A stretch of DNA of 64,000 bases from Rhabditoides inermis (GCA_963966185.1 CAWZYM010000434.1:186001-250000), one strand, 5' to 3'. Positions 1 to 11,776 are shown, counted from the stretch's first letter. Notes: generated by a model not told the origin, from the letters alone. Program-made: numbers and translations.

Positions 1-859
1 GATAAATACCGTCAGAACCTGACAGTTTGAGATCTCTGCGGCTAGAACCTGACGGTTTGAGATTTCTGCCTGCAAAACCTGACGGTTTGAGATATCTGGC
101 GCTAGAACCTGACAGTTTGAGATATCTACCGACAGAACATGACGGTTTGAGATCTCTGCCAACAGAACCTGACGGTTTGAGGTCTCTGCCAACAGAACCT
201 GACGGTTTGATATCTCTGCGGCTAGAACCTGACGGTTTGAGATTTCTGCCTGCAGAACCTGACGGTTTGAGATATCTGGCGCTAGAACCTTACAGTTTGA
301 GACCTCTGCCGCTAGAACCTGACGGTTTGAGAATTCTGCCGGCAGAACCTGACGGTTTGAGATATCTGGCGCTAGAACCTGACAGTTTGAGATATCTACC
401 GACAGAACCTGACGGTTTGAGATCTCTGTCAACAGAACCTGACGGTTTGAGATTTCTGCCAACAGAACCTGACGGTTTGATATCTCTGCGGCTAGAACCT
501 GACGGTTTGAGATTTCTGCCGGCTGAACCTGACGGTTTGAGATATCTGGCGCTAGAACCTGACGGTTTGAGATCTCTGCGGCTAGAACCTGACGGTTTGA
601 AATCTCTGCGGCTAGAACCTGACGGTTTGAGATCTCTGCGGCTAGAACCTGACGGTTTTAGATAATTACCAACAGAACCTGACGATTTGAGTTCTCTGCC
701 AACAGAACTTGACGGTTTGAGATCTCTACCAACAGAACCTGACGGTTTGAGATTTCTGGGCCTAGAACCTGACGGTTTGAGATAAATACCGTCAGAACCT
801 GACAGTTTGAGATCTCTGCGGCTAGAACCTGACGGTTTGAGATATCTGGCGCTAGAACC
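1..859 (+). repeat. Family A 30-bp satellite array A1 (left end cut by window)
   Basis: About 29 tandem 30-bp units. Each has the core GAACCTGACGGTTTGAGA plus a variable dodecamer (TCTCTGCGGCTA, TTTCTGCCGGCT, TATCTGGCGCTA and others). The array runs off the left edge. It ends at CTAGAACC, the fixed joint to family B. Its unit order matches the 3' part of blocks A3, A5 and A7, so it is the tail of the same higher-order repeat. The repeat is open in frame on both strands, but I do not call a gene. Confidence 0.97.
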
Positions 860-1742
860 CCGTGTGTTAACAGTGTGTTAACAGTGTGTTAACAATGTGT
901 TAACAGTGTGTTAACAGTGTGTTAACAGTGTGTTAACAGTGTGTTAACAGTGTGTTAACAGTGTGTTAACAGTGTGTTAACAGTGTGTTAACAGTGTGTT
1001 AACAGTGTGTTAACAGTGTGTTAACAGTGTGTTAACAGTGTGTTAACAGTGTGTTAACAGTGTGTTAACAGTGTGTTAACAGTGTGTTAACAGTGTGTTA
1101 ACAGTGTGTTAACAGTGTGTTAACAGTGTGTTAACAGTGTGCTAACAGTGTGTTAACAGTGTGCTAACAGTGTGTTAACAGTGTGTTAACAGTGTGCTAA
1201 CAGTGTGTTAACAGTGTGTTAACAGTGTGTTAACAGTGTGTAACACAGTGTGTAACACAGTGTGTTAACAGTGTGTTAACAGTGTGTTAACAGTGTGTTA
1301 ACAGTGTGTTAACAGTGTGTTAACAGTGTGTTTACAGTGTGTTAACAGTGTGTTAACAGTGTGTTAACAGTGTGTTAACAGTGTGTTAACAGTGTGTTAA
1401 CAGTGTGTTAACAGTGTGTTAACAGTGTGTTAACAGTGTGTTAACAGTGTGTTAACAGTGTGTTAACAGTGTGTTAACAGTGTGTTAACAGTGTGTTAAC
1501 AGTGTGTTAACAGTGTGTTAACAGTGTGTTAACAGTGTGTTAACAGTGTGTTAACAGTGTGTTAACAGTGTGTTAACAGTGTGTTAACAGTGTGTTAACA
1601 GTGTGTTAACAGTGTGTTAAGAGTGTGTTAACAGTGTGTTAACAGTGTGTAAACAGTGTGTTAACGGTGTGTTAAGAGTGTGTTAAGAGTGTGTTAACAG
1701 TGTGTTAACGGTGTGTTAAGAGTGTGTTAAGAGTGTGTAAAC
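860..1742 (+). repeat. Family B 11-bp minisatellite array B1
   Basis: About 80 copies of the 11-bp unit AGTGTGTTAAC. Variants are local: an AATG unit near the start, GTGCTAAC units at about 1140-1200, two shortened GTGTAACAC units at about 1240-1260, and a run of TTAAGAG, TTAACGG and GTAAAC units in the last 100 bp. The centre is nearly uniform. Every unit carries the palindrome GTTAAC. No gene is visible. Confidence 0.98.
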
Positions 1743-1771
1743 ATCACATCACTATGGCTCGCTGCACATCA
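1743..1771 (+). other. 29-bp B-to-A linker, subtype 1 (GCTCGC)
   Basis: Non-repetitive joint reading ATCACATCACTATGGCT then CGCTGCACATCA. The same bases occur at every subtype 1 B-to-A boundary. It holds an ATG with A at -3 and G at +4, in frame with the open A repeat. I regard that as chance unless transcription is shown. Confidence 0.95.
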
Positions 1772-3073
1772 CTGCGGCTAGAACCTGACGGTTTGAGATT
1801 TCTGCCGGCTGAACCTGACGCTTTTATTTTTCTGGCGCTAGAACCTGACAATTTGAGATTTCTGGGCCTAGAACCTGGCGGTTTGAGATCTCTGCCGACA
1901 GAACCTGACGGTTCGATTTCTCTGCGGCTAGAACCTGACGGTTTGAGATTTCTGCCTGCAGAACCTGACGGTTGAGATATCTGGCGCTAGAACCTGACAG
2001 TTTGAGATCTCTGCCGCTAGAACCTGACGGTTTGAGAATTCTGCCGGCAGAACCTGACGGTTTGAGAATTCTGGGGCTGGAGCCTGACGGTTTGAGATTT
2101 CTGGGGCTAGAACCTGACAGTTTGAGATATCTACCGACAGAACCTAACGGTTTGAGATCTCTGTCAAAAAGAACCTGACGGATTGAGATCTCTGCCGACA
2201 GAACCTGACGGTTTGATTTCTCTGCGGATAGAACCTGACGGTTTGAGATTTCTGCCTGCAGAACCTGACGGTTTGAGATATCTGGCGCTAGAACCTGACA
2301 GTTTGAGATATCTACCGACAGAACATGACGGTTTGAGATCTCTGCCAACAGAACCTGACGGTTTGAGGTCTCTGCCAACAGAACCTGACGGTTTGATATC
2401 TCTGCGGCTAGAACCTGACGGTTTGAGATCTCTGCGGCTAGAACCTGACGGTTTGACATCTCTGCGGCTAGAACCTGACGGTTTTATATTTACCGACAGA
2501 ACCTGACGATTTGAGTTCTCTGCCAACAGAACCTGACGGTTTGAGATCTCTACCAACAGAACCTGACGGTTTGAGATTTCTGGGCCTAGAACCTGACGGT
2601 TTGAGATAAATACCGTCAGAACCTGACAGTTTGAGATCTCTGCGGCTAGAACCTGACGGTTTGAGATTTCTGCCAACAGAACCTGACGGTTTGATATCTC
2701 TGCGGCTAGAACCTGACGGTTTGAGATTTCTGCCGGCTGAACCTGACGGTTTGAGATATCTGGCGCTAGAACCTGACGGTTTGAGATCTCTGCGGCTAGA
2801 ACCTGACGGTTTGAAATCTCTGCGGCTAGAACCTGACGGTTTGAGATCTCTGCGGCTAGAACCTGACGGTTTTAGATAATTACCAACAGAACCTGACGAT
2901 TTGAGTTCTCTGCCAACAGAACTTGACGGTTTGAGATCTCTACCAACAGAACCTGACGGTTTGAGATTTCTGGGCCTAGAACCTGACGGTTTGAGATAAA
3001 TACCGTCAGAACCTGACAGTTTGAGATCTCTGCGGCTAGAACCTGACGGTTTGAGATATCTGGCGCTAGAACC
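1772..3073 (+). repeat. Family A array A2 (1302 bp)
   Basis: About 43 units. Several indels break the 30-bp phase: GACGGTTGAG lacks one T at about 1971, TGTCAAAAAG has one extra A at about 2165, and a short unit GGTTTTATATTTACC lies at about 2480. Compared with A3 it lacks an internal stretch of 390 bp (13 units), so it is a deletion version of the 1692-bp block. It ends in the invariant joint to B. Confidence 0.97.
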
Positions 3074-3943
3074 CCGTGTGTTAACAGTGTGTTAACAGTG
3101 TGTTAACAATGTGTTAACAGTGTGTTAACAGTGTGTTAACAGTGTGTTAACAGTGTGTTAACAGTGTGTTAACAGTGTGTTAACAGTGTGTTAACAGTGT
3201 GTTAACAGTGTGTTAACAGTGTGTTAACAGTGTGTTAACAGTGTGTTAACAGTGTGTTAACAGTGTGTTAACAGTGTGTTAACAGTGTGTTAACAGTGTG
3301 TTAACAGTGTGTTAACAGTGTGTTAACAGTGTGTTAACAGTGTGTTAACAGTGTGTTAACAGTGTGTTAACAGTGTGTTAACAGTGTGTTAACAGTGTGT
3401 TAACAGTGTGTTAACAGTGTGTTAACAGTGTGTTAACAGTGTGTTAACAGTGTGTTAACAGTGTGTTAACAGTGTGTTAACAGTGTGTTAACAGTGTGTT
3501 AACAGTGTGTTAACAGTGTGTTAACAGTGTGTTAACAGTGTGTTAACAGTGTGTTAACAGTGTGTTAACAGTGTGTTAACAGTGTGTTAACAGTGTGTTA
3601 ACAGTGTGTTAACAGTGCGTTAACAGTGTGTTAACAGTGTGTTAACAGTGTGTTAACAGTGCGTTAACAGTGTGTTAACAGTGTGTTAACAGTGCGTTAA
3701 CAGTGTGTTAACAGTGTGTTAACAGTGTGTTAACAGTGTGTTAACAGTGTGTTAACAGTGTGTTAACAGTGTGTTAACAGTGTGTTAACAGTGTGTTAAC
3801 AGTGTGTTAACAGTGTGTTAAGAGTGTGTTAACAGTGTGTTAACAGTGTGTAAACAGTGTGTTAACGGTGTGTTAAGAGTGTGTTAAGAGTGTGTTAACA
3901 GTGTGTTAACGGTGTGTTAAGAGTGTGTTAAGAGTGTGTAAAC
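3074..3943 (+). repeat. Family B array B2
   Basis: About 79 units of AGTGTGTTAAC. GTGCGTTAAC variants are scattered at about 3617-3695. The end shows the same TTAAGAG/TTAACGG/GTAAAC edge as B1, down to unit order, so the edge is inherited and not random decay. Confidence 0.98.
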
Positions 3944-3972
3944 ATCACATCACTATGGCTCGCTGCACATCA
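3944..3972 (+). other. 29-bp linker, subtype 1
   Basis: Identical to the linker at 1743-1771, starting ATCACATCACTATGGCTCGC. Confidence 0.95.
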
Positions 3973-5664
3973 CTGCGGCTAGAACCTGACGGTTTGAGAT
4001 TTCTGCCGGCTGAACCTGACGCTTTTATTTTTCTGGCGCTAGAACCTGACAATTTGAGATTTCTGGGCCTAGAACCTGGCGGTTTGAGATCTCTGCCGAC
4101 AGAACCTGACGGTTCGATTTCTCTGCGGCTAGAACCTGACGGTTTGAGATTTCTGCCTGCAGAACCTGACGGTTGAGATATCTGGCGCTAGAACCTGACA
4201 GTTTGAGATCTCTGCCGCTAGAACCTGACGGTTTGAGAATTCTGCCGGCAGAACCTGACGGTTTGAGAATTCTGGGGCTGGAGCCTGACGGTTTGAGATT
4301 TCTGGGGCTAGAACCTGACAGTTTGAGATATCTACCGACAGAACCTAACGGTTTGAGATCTCTGTCAAAAAGAACCTGACGGATTGAGATCTCTGCCGAC
4401 AGAACCTGACGGTTTGATTTCTCTGCGGATAGAACCTGACGGTTTGAGATTTCTGCCTGCAGAACCTGACGGTTTGAGATATCTGGCGCTAGAACCTGAC
4501 AGTTTGAGATATCTACCGACAGAACATGACGGTTTGAGATCTCTGCCAACAGAACCTGACGGTTTGAGGTCTCTGCCAACAGAACCTGACGGTTTGATAT
4601 CTCTGCGGCTAGAACCTGACGGTTTGAGATCTCTGCGGCTAGAACCTGACGGTTTGACATCTCTGCGGCTAGAACCTGACGGTTTTATATTTACCGACAG
4701 AACCTGACGATTTGAGTTCTCTGCCAACAGAACCTGACGGTTTGAGATCTCTACCAACAGAACCTGACGGTTTGAGATTTCTGGGCCTAGAACCTGACGG
4801 TTTGAGATAAATACCGTCAGAACCTGACAGTTTGAGATCTCTGCGGCTAGAACCTGACGGTTTGAGATTTCTGCCTGCAGAACCTGACGGTTTGAGATAT
4901 CTGGCGCTAGAACCTGACAGTTTGAGATATCTACCGACAGAACATGACGGTTTGAGATCTCTGCCAACAGAACCTGACGGTTTGAGGTCTCTGCCAACAG
5001 AACCTGACGGTTTGATATCTCTGCGGCTAGAACCTGACGGTTTGAGATTTCTGCCTGCAGAACCTGACGGTTTGAGATATCTGGCGCTAGAACCTGACAG
5101 TTTGAGACCTCTGCCGCTAGAACCTGACGGTTTGAGAATTCTGCCGGCAGAACCTGACGGTTTGAGATATCTGGCGCTAGAACCTGACAGTTTGAGATAT
5201 CTACCGACAGAACCTGACGGTTTGAGATCTCTGTCAACAGAACCTGACGGTTTGAGATTTCTGCCAACAGAACCTGACGGTTTGATATCTCTGCGGCTAG
5301 AACCTGACGGTTTGAGATTTCTGCCGGCTGAACCTGACGGTTTGAGATATCTGGCGCTAGAACCTGACGGTTTGAGATCTCTGCGGCTAGAACCTGACGG
5401 TTTGAAATCTCTGCGGCTAGAACCTGACGGTTTGAGATCTCTGCGGCTAGAACCTGACGGTTTTAGATAATTACCAACAGAACCTGACGATTTGAGTTCT
5501 CTGCCAACAGAACTTGACGGTTTGAGATCTCTACCAACAGAACCTGACGGTTTGAGATTTCTGGGCCTAGAACCTGACGGTTTGAGATAAATACCGTCAG
5601 AACCTGACAGTTTGAGATCTCTGCGGCTAGAACCTGACGGTTTGAGATATCTGGCGCTAGAACC
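3973..5664 (+). repeat. Family A array A3 (1692-bp block, copy 1)
   Basis: About 56 units. The length, 1692 bp, is the same as A5 and A7. It contains an internal repeat of unit order: the marker unit with GAACATGAC occurs at about 4523 and again at 4941 (418 bp apart, 14 units minus a 2-bp deletion). It is open in frame on both strands over long stretches. It is the reference block for subtype 1. Confidence 0.97.
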
Positions 5665-5734
5665 CCGTGTGTTAACAGTGTGTTAACAGTGTGTTAACAA
5701 TGTGTTAACAGTGTGTTAACAGTGTGTTAACAGT
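5665..5734 (+). repeat. Short family B island B3 (70 bp)
   Basis: About 6 units of the 11-bp repeat, starting with the usual CCGTGTGTT joint and including the AATG variant. It stops abruptly in CAGT|TGATATC with no linker, directly inside an A unit. The same 70-bp island and joint recur at 9071-9140 and 11707-11776. Confidence 0.97.
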
Positions 5735-6116
5735 TGATATCTCTGCGGCTAGAACCTGACGGTTTGAGATTTCTGCCGGCTGAACCTGACGGTTTGAGAT
5801 ATCTGGCGCTAGAACCTGACGGTTTGAGATCTCTGCGGCTAGAACCTGACGGTTTGAAATCTCTGCGGCTAGAACCTGACGGTTTGAGATCTCTGCGGCT
5901 AGAACCTGACGGTTTTAGATAATTACCAACAGAACCTGACGATTTGAGTTCTCTGCCAACAGAACTTGACGGTTTGAGATCTCTACCAACAGAACCTGAC
6001 GGTTTGAGATTTCTGGGCCTAGAACCTGACGGTTTGAGATAAATACCGTCAGAACCTGACAGTTTGAGATCTCTGCGGCTAGAACCTGACGGTTTGAGAT
6101 ATCTGGCGCTAGAACC
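5735..6116 (+). repeat. Family A array A4 (382 bp, copy of the A3 tail)
   Basis: Repeats the last 382 bp of A3 (5283-5664) in the same unit order. With the preceding 70-bp B island, it forms a tandem duplication of a 452-bp segment (5283-5734 and 5735-6186). Confidence 0.95.
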
Positions 6117-7349
6117 CCGTGTGTTAACAGTGTGTTAACAGTGTGTTAACAATGTGTTAACAGTGTGTTAACAGTGTGTTAACAGTGTGTTAACAGTGTG
6201 TTAACAGTGTGTTAACAGTGTGTTAACAGTGTGTTAACAGTGTGTTAACAGTGTGTTAACAGTGTGTTAACAGTGTGTTAACAGTGTGTTAACAGTGTGT
6301 TAACAGTGTGTTAACAGTGTGTTAACAGTGTGTTAACAGTGTGTTAACAGTGTGTTAACAGTGTGTTAACAGTGTGTTAACAGTGTGTTAACAGTGTGTT
6401 AACAGTGTGTTAACAGTGTGTTAACAGTGTGTTAACAGTGTGTTAACAGTGTGTTAACAGTGTGTTAACAGTGTGTTAACAGTGTGTTAACAGTGTGTTA
6501 ACAGTGTGTTAACAGTGTGTTAACAGTGTGTTAACAGTGTGTTAACAGTGTGTTAACAGTGTGTTAACAGTGTGTTAACAGTGCGTTAACAGTGTGTTAA
6601 CAGTATGTTAACAGTGTGTTAACAGTGCGTTAACAGTGCGTTAACAGTGTGTTAACAGTGTGTTAACAGTGTGTTAACAGTGTGTTAACAGTGTGTTAAC
6701 AATGTGTTAACAGTGTGTTAACAGTGTGTTGACAGTGTGTTAACAGTGTGTTAACAGTGTGTTAACAGTGTGTTAACAGTGTGTTAACAGTGTGTTAACA
6801 GTGTGTTAACAGTGTGTTAACAGTGTGTTAACAGTGTGTTAACAGTGTGTTAACAGTGTGTTAACAGTGTGTTAACAGTGTGTTAACAGTGTGTAAACAG
6901 TGTGTTAACGGTGTGTTAAGAGTGTGTTAACAGTGTGTTAACAGTGTGTTAACAGTGTGTTAACAGTGCGTTAACAGTGTGTTAACAGTATGTTAACAGT
7001 GTGTTAACAGTGCGTTAACAGTGCGTTAACAGTGTGTTAACAGTGTGTTAACAGTGTGTTAACAGTGTGTTAACAGTGTGTTAACAATGTGTTAACAGTG
7101 TGTTAACAGTGTGTTAACAGTGTGTTAACAGTGTGTTAACAGTGTGTTAACAGTGTGTTAACAGTGTGTTAACAGTGTGTTAACAGTGTGTTAACAGTGT
7201 GTTAACAGTGTGTTAACAGTGTGTTAACAGTGTGTTAACAGTGTGTTAACAGTGTGTAAACAGTGTGTTAACGGTGTGTTAAGAGTGTGTTAAGAGTGTG
7301 TTAACAGTGTGTTAACGGTGTGTTAAGAGTGTGTTAAGAGTGTGTAAAC
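6117..7349 (+). repeat. Family B array B4 with internal 385-bp duplication
   Basis: About 112 units. A group of GTGCG and GTATG variants near 6581 recurs near 6966, 385 bp (35 units) later. The array's own edge variants (GTAAAC, TTAACGG, TTAAGAG) also appear internally at about 6890-6930. One GTTGAC unit lies at about 6729. Confidence 0.97.
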
Positions 7350-7378
7350 ATCACATCACTATGGCTCGCTGCACATCA
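7350..7378 (+). other. 29-bp linker, subtype 1
   Basis: Same bases as 1743-1771. It joins B4 to A5. Confidence 0.95.
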
Positions 7379-9070
7379 CTGCGGCTAGAACCTGACGGTT
7401 TGAGATTTCTGCCGGCTGAACCTGACGCTTTTATTTTTCTGGCGCTAGAACCTGACAATTGGAGATTTCTGGGCCTAGAACCTGGCGGTTTGAGATCTCT
7501 GCCGACAGAACCTGACGGTTCGATTTCTCTGCGGCTAGAACCTGACGGTTTGAGATTTCTGCCTGCAGAACCTGACGGTTGAGATATCTGGCGCTAGAAC
7601 CTGACAGTTTGAGATCTCTGCCGCTAGAACCTGACGGTTTGAGAATTCTGCCGGCAGAACCTGACGGTTTGAGAATTCTGGGGCTGGAGCCTGACGGTTT
7701 GAGATTTCTGGGGCTAGAACCTGACAGTTTGAGATATCTACCGACAGAACCTAACGGTTTGAGATCTCTGTCAAAAAGAACCTGACGGATTGAGATCTCT
7801 GCCGACAGAACCTGACGGTTTGATTTCTCTGCGGCTAGAACCTGACGGTTTGAGATTTCTGCCTGCAGAACCTGACGGTTTGAGATATCTGGCGCTAGAA
7901 CCTGACAGTTTGAGATATCTACCGACAGAACATGACGGTTTGAGATCTCTGCCAACAGAACCTGACGGTTTGAGGTCTCTGCCAACAGAACCTGACGGTT
8001 TGATATCTCTGCGGCTAGAACCTGACGGTTTGAGATCTCTGCGGCTAGAACCTGACGGTTTGACATCTCTGCGGCTAGAACCTGACGGTTTTATATTTAC
8101 CGACAGAACCTGACGATTTGAGTTCTCTGCCAACAGAACCTGACGGTTTGAGATCTCTACCAACAGAACCTGACGGTTTGAGATTTCTGGGCCTAGAACC
8201 TGACGGTTTGAGATAAATACCGTCAGAACCTGACAGTTTGAGATCTCTGCGGCTAGAACCTGACGGTTTGAGATTTCTGCCTGCAGAACCTGACGGTTTG
8301 AGATATCTGGCGCTAGAACCTGACAGTTTGAGATATCTACCGACAGAACATGACGGTTTGAGATCTCTGCCAACAGAACCTGACGGTTTGAGGTCTCTGC
8401 CAACAGAACCTGACGGTTTGATATCTCTGCGGCTAGAACCTGACGGTTTGAGATTTCTGCCTGCAGAACCTGACGGTTTGAGATATCTGGCGCTAGAACC
8501 TGACAGTTTGAGACCTCTGCCGCTAGAACCTGACGGTTTGAGAATTCTGCCGGCAGAACCTGACGGTTTGAGATATCTGGCGCTAGAACCTGACAGTTTG
8601 AGATATCTACCGACAGAACCTGACGGTTTGAGATCTCTGTCAACAGAACCTGACGGTTTGAGATTTCTGCCAACAGAACCTGACGGTTTGATATCTCTGC
8701 GGCTAGAACCTGACGGTTTGAGATTTCTGCCGGCTGAACCTGACGGTTTGAGATATCTGGCGCTAGAACCTGACGGTTTGAGATCTCTGCGGCTAGAACC
8801 TGACGGTTTGAAATCTCTGCGGCTAGAACCTGACGGTTTGAGATCTCTGCGGCTAGAACCTGACGGTTTTAGATAATTACCAACAGAACCTGACGATTTG
8901 AGTTCTCTGCCAACAGAACTTGACGGTTTGAGATCTCTACCAACAGAACCTGACGGTTTGAGATTTCTGGGCCTAGAACCTGACGGTTTGAGATAAATAC
9001 CGTCAGAACCTGACAGTTTGAGATCTCTGCGGCTAGAACCTGACGGTTTGAGATATCTGGCGCTAGAACC
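7379..9070 (+). repeat. Family A array A5 (1692-bp block, copy 2)
   Basis: Same length and unit order as A3. Visible differences are single bases, for example AATTGGAG in place of AATTTGAG at about 7457 and CGGCTA in place of CGGATA at about 7832. The low divergence indicates recent duplication. Confidence 0.97.
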
Positions 9071-9140
9071 CCGTGTGTTAACAGTGTGTTAACAGTGTGT
9101 TAACAATGTGTTAACAGTGTGTTAACAGTGTGTTAACAGT
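9071..9140 (+). repeat. Short family B island B5 (70 bp)
   Basis: Second copy of the 70-bp island. It ends in the same CAGT|TGATATC joint as B3. Confidence 0.97.
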
Positions 9141-9522
9141 TGATATCTCTGCGGCTAGAACCTGACGGTTTGAGATTTCTGCCGGCTGAACCTGACGGTT
9201 TGAGATATCTGGCGCTAGAACCTGACGGTTTGAGATCTCTGCGGCTAGAACCTGACGGTTTGAAATCTCTGCGGCTAGAACCTGACGGTTTGAGATCTCT
9301 GCGGCTAGAACCTGACGGTTTTAGATAATTACCAACAGAACCTGACGATTTGAGTTCTCTGCCAACAGAACTTGACGGTTTGAGATCTCTACCAACAGAA
9401 CCTGACGGTTTGAGATTTCTGGGCCTAGAACCTGACGGTTTGAGATAAATACCGTCAGAACCTGACAGTTTGAGATCTCTGCGGCTAGAACCTGACGGTT
9501 TGAGATATCTGGCGCTAGAACC
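9141..9522 (+). repeat. Family A array A6 (382 bp)
   Basis: Second copy of the duplicated A tail, the same length as A4. It ends at the invariant A-to-B joint. Confidence 0.95.
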
Positions 9523-9985
9523 CCGTGTGTTAACAGTGTGTTAACAGTGTGTTAACAGTGTGTTAACAGTGTGTTAACAGTGTGTTAACAGTGTGTTAAC
9601 AGTGCGTTAACAGTGTGTTAACAGTATGTTAACAGTGTGTTAACAGTGCGTTAACAGTGCGTTAACAGTGTGTTAACAGTGTGTTAACAGTGTGTTAACA
9701 GTGTGTTAACAGTGTGTTAACAATGTGTTAACAGTGTGTTAACAGTGTGTTAACAGTGTGTTAACAGTGTGTTAACAGTGTGTTAACAGTGTGTTAACAG
9801 TGTGTTAACAGTGTGTTAACAGTGTGTTAACAGTGTGTTAACAGTGTGTTAACAGTGTGTTAACAGTGTGTTAACAGTGTGTTAACAGTGTGTAAACAGT
9901 GTGTTAACGGTGTGTTAAGAGTGTGTTAAGAGTGTGTTAACAGTGTGTTAACGGTGTGTTAAGAGTGTGTTAAGAGTGTGTAAAC
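9523..9985 (+). repeat. Family B array B6
   Basis: About 42 units. It carries one copy of the GTGCG...GTATG...GTGCG-GTGCG variant group (about 9602-9665), which is present twice in B4. It ends with the standard degenerate edge. Confidence 0.98.
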
Positions 9986-10014
9986 ATCACATCACTATGG
10001 CTCGCTGCACATCA
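9986..10014 (+). other. 29-bp linker, subtype 1
   Basis: Same bases as 1743-1771. It joins B6 to A7. Confidence 0.95.
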
Positions 10015-11706
10015 CTGCGGCTAGAACCTGACGGTTTGAGATTTCTGCCGGCTGAACCTGACGCTTTTATTTTTCTGGCGCTAGAACCTGACAATTGGAG
10101 ATTTCTGGGCCTAGAACCTGGCGGTTTGAGATCTCTGCCGACAGAACCTGACGGTTCGATTTCTCTGCGGCTAGAACCTGACGGTTTGAGATTTCTGCCT
10201 GCAGAACCTGACGGTTGAGATATCTGGCGCTAGAACCTGACAGTTTGAGATCTCTGCCGCTAGAACCTGACGGTTTGAGAATTCTGCCGGCAGAACCTGA
10301 CGGTTTGAGAATTCTGGGGCTGGAGCCTGACGGTTTGAGATTTCTGGGGCTAGAACCTGACAGTTTGAGATATCTACCGACAGAACCTAACGGTTTGAGA
10401 TCTCTGTCAAAAAGAACCTGACGGATTGAGATCTCTGCCGACAGAACCTGACGGTTTGATTTCTCTGCGGCTAGAACCTGACGGTTTGAGATTTCTGCCT
10501 GCAGAACCTGACGGTTTGAGATATCTGGCGCTAGAACCTGACAGTTTGAGATATCTACCGACAGAACATGACGGTTTGAGATCTCTGCCAACAGAACCTG
10601 ACGGTTTGAGGTCTCTGCCAACAGAACCTGACGGTTTGATATCTCTGCGGCTAGAACCTGACGGTTTGAGATCTCTGCGGCTAGAACCTGACGGTTTGAC
10701 ATCTCTGCGGCTAGAACCTGACGGTTTTATATTTACCGACAGAACCTGACGATTTGAGTTCTCTGCCAACAGAACCTGACGGTTTGAGATCTCTACCAAC
10801 AGAACCTGACGGTTTGAGATTTCTGGGCCTAGAACCTGACGGTTTGAGATAAATACCGTCAGAACCTGACAGTTTGAGATCTCTGCGGCTAGAACCTGAC
10901 GGTTTGAGATTTCTGCCTGCAGAACCTGACGGTTTGAGATATCTGGCGCTAGAACCTGACAGTTTGAGATATCTACCGACAGAACATGACGGTTTGAGAT
11001 CTCTGCCAACAGAACCTGACGGTTTGAGGTCTCTGCCAACAGAACCTGACGGTTTGATATCTCTGCGGCTAGAACCTGACGGTTTGAGATTTCTGCCTGC
11101 AGAACCTGACGGTTTGAGATATCTGGCGCTAGAACCTGACAGTTTGAGACCTCTGCCGCTAGAACCTGACGGTTTGAGAATTCTGCCGGCAGAACCTGAC
11201 GGTTTGAGATATCTGGCGCTAGAACCTGACAGTTTGAGATATCTACCGACAGAACCTGACGGTTTGAGATCTCTGTCAACAGAACCTGACGGTTTGAGAT
11301 TTCTGCCAACAGAACCTGACGGTTTGATATCTCTGCGGCTAGAACCTGACGGTTTGAGATTTCTGCCGGCTGAACCTGACGGTTTGAGATATCTGGCGCT
11401 AGAACCTGACGGTTTGAGATCTCTGCGGCTAGAACCTGACGGTTTGAAATCTCTGCGGCTAGAACCTGACGGTTTGAGATCTCTGCGGCTAGAACCTGAC
11501 GGTTTTAGATAATTACCAACAGAACCTGACGATTTGAGTTCTCTGCCAACAGAACTTGACGGTTTGAGATCTCTACCAACAGAACCTGACGGTTTGAGAT
11601 TTCTGGGCCTAGAACCTGACGGTTTGAGATAAATACCGTCAGAACCTGACAGTTTGAGATCTCTGCGGCTAGAACCTGACGGTTTGAGATATCTGGCGCT
11701 AGAACC
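10015..11706 (+). repeat. Family A array A7 (1692-bp block, copy 3)
   Basis: Third 1692-bp block. It shares the AATTGGAG variant with A5 (at about 10093) but not with A3, so A5 and A7 are the closer pair. Confidence 0.97.
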
Positions 11707-11776
11707 CCGTGTGTTAACAGTGTGTTAACAGTGTGTTAACAATGTGTTAACAGTGTGTTAACAGTGTGTTAACAGT
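11707..11776 (+). repeat. Short family B island B7 (70 bp)
   Basis: Third copy of the 70-bp island with the CAGT|TGATATC joint. Confidence 0.97.

Noticed and set aside
1..859. CRISPR-like 18-bp core with 12-bp variable part in family A
   Set aside because: The variable dodecamers come from a small recurring set and are far too short for spacers. The order is copied between blocks.
860..1742. Plasmid iterons or DnaA boxes in the 11-bp repeat
   Set aside because: There are too many copies (60-110 per array), no replication gene, and poor match to TTATCCACA. The context is clearly eukaryotic satellite.
860..1742. Telomeric repeat
   Set aside because: The 11-bp unit AGTGTGTTAAC is not TTAGGG or a known telomere variant, and no TTAGGG tract occurs.
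4365..5267. 300-codon - strand frame (SNRQVLAAEI repeats) as a gene
   Set aside because: It is the antisense reading of the same A array. It drifts into another frame (KPSGSVGRDL) at each indel, as expected for non-coding repeat.
5665..5734. Assembly chimera at the CAGT|TGATATC joint
   Set aside because: The identical joint is found three times with identical flanks and sits at the edge of an exact 452-bp duplication, so a copied biological joint is the simpler reading. Reads are still needed to be certain.
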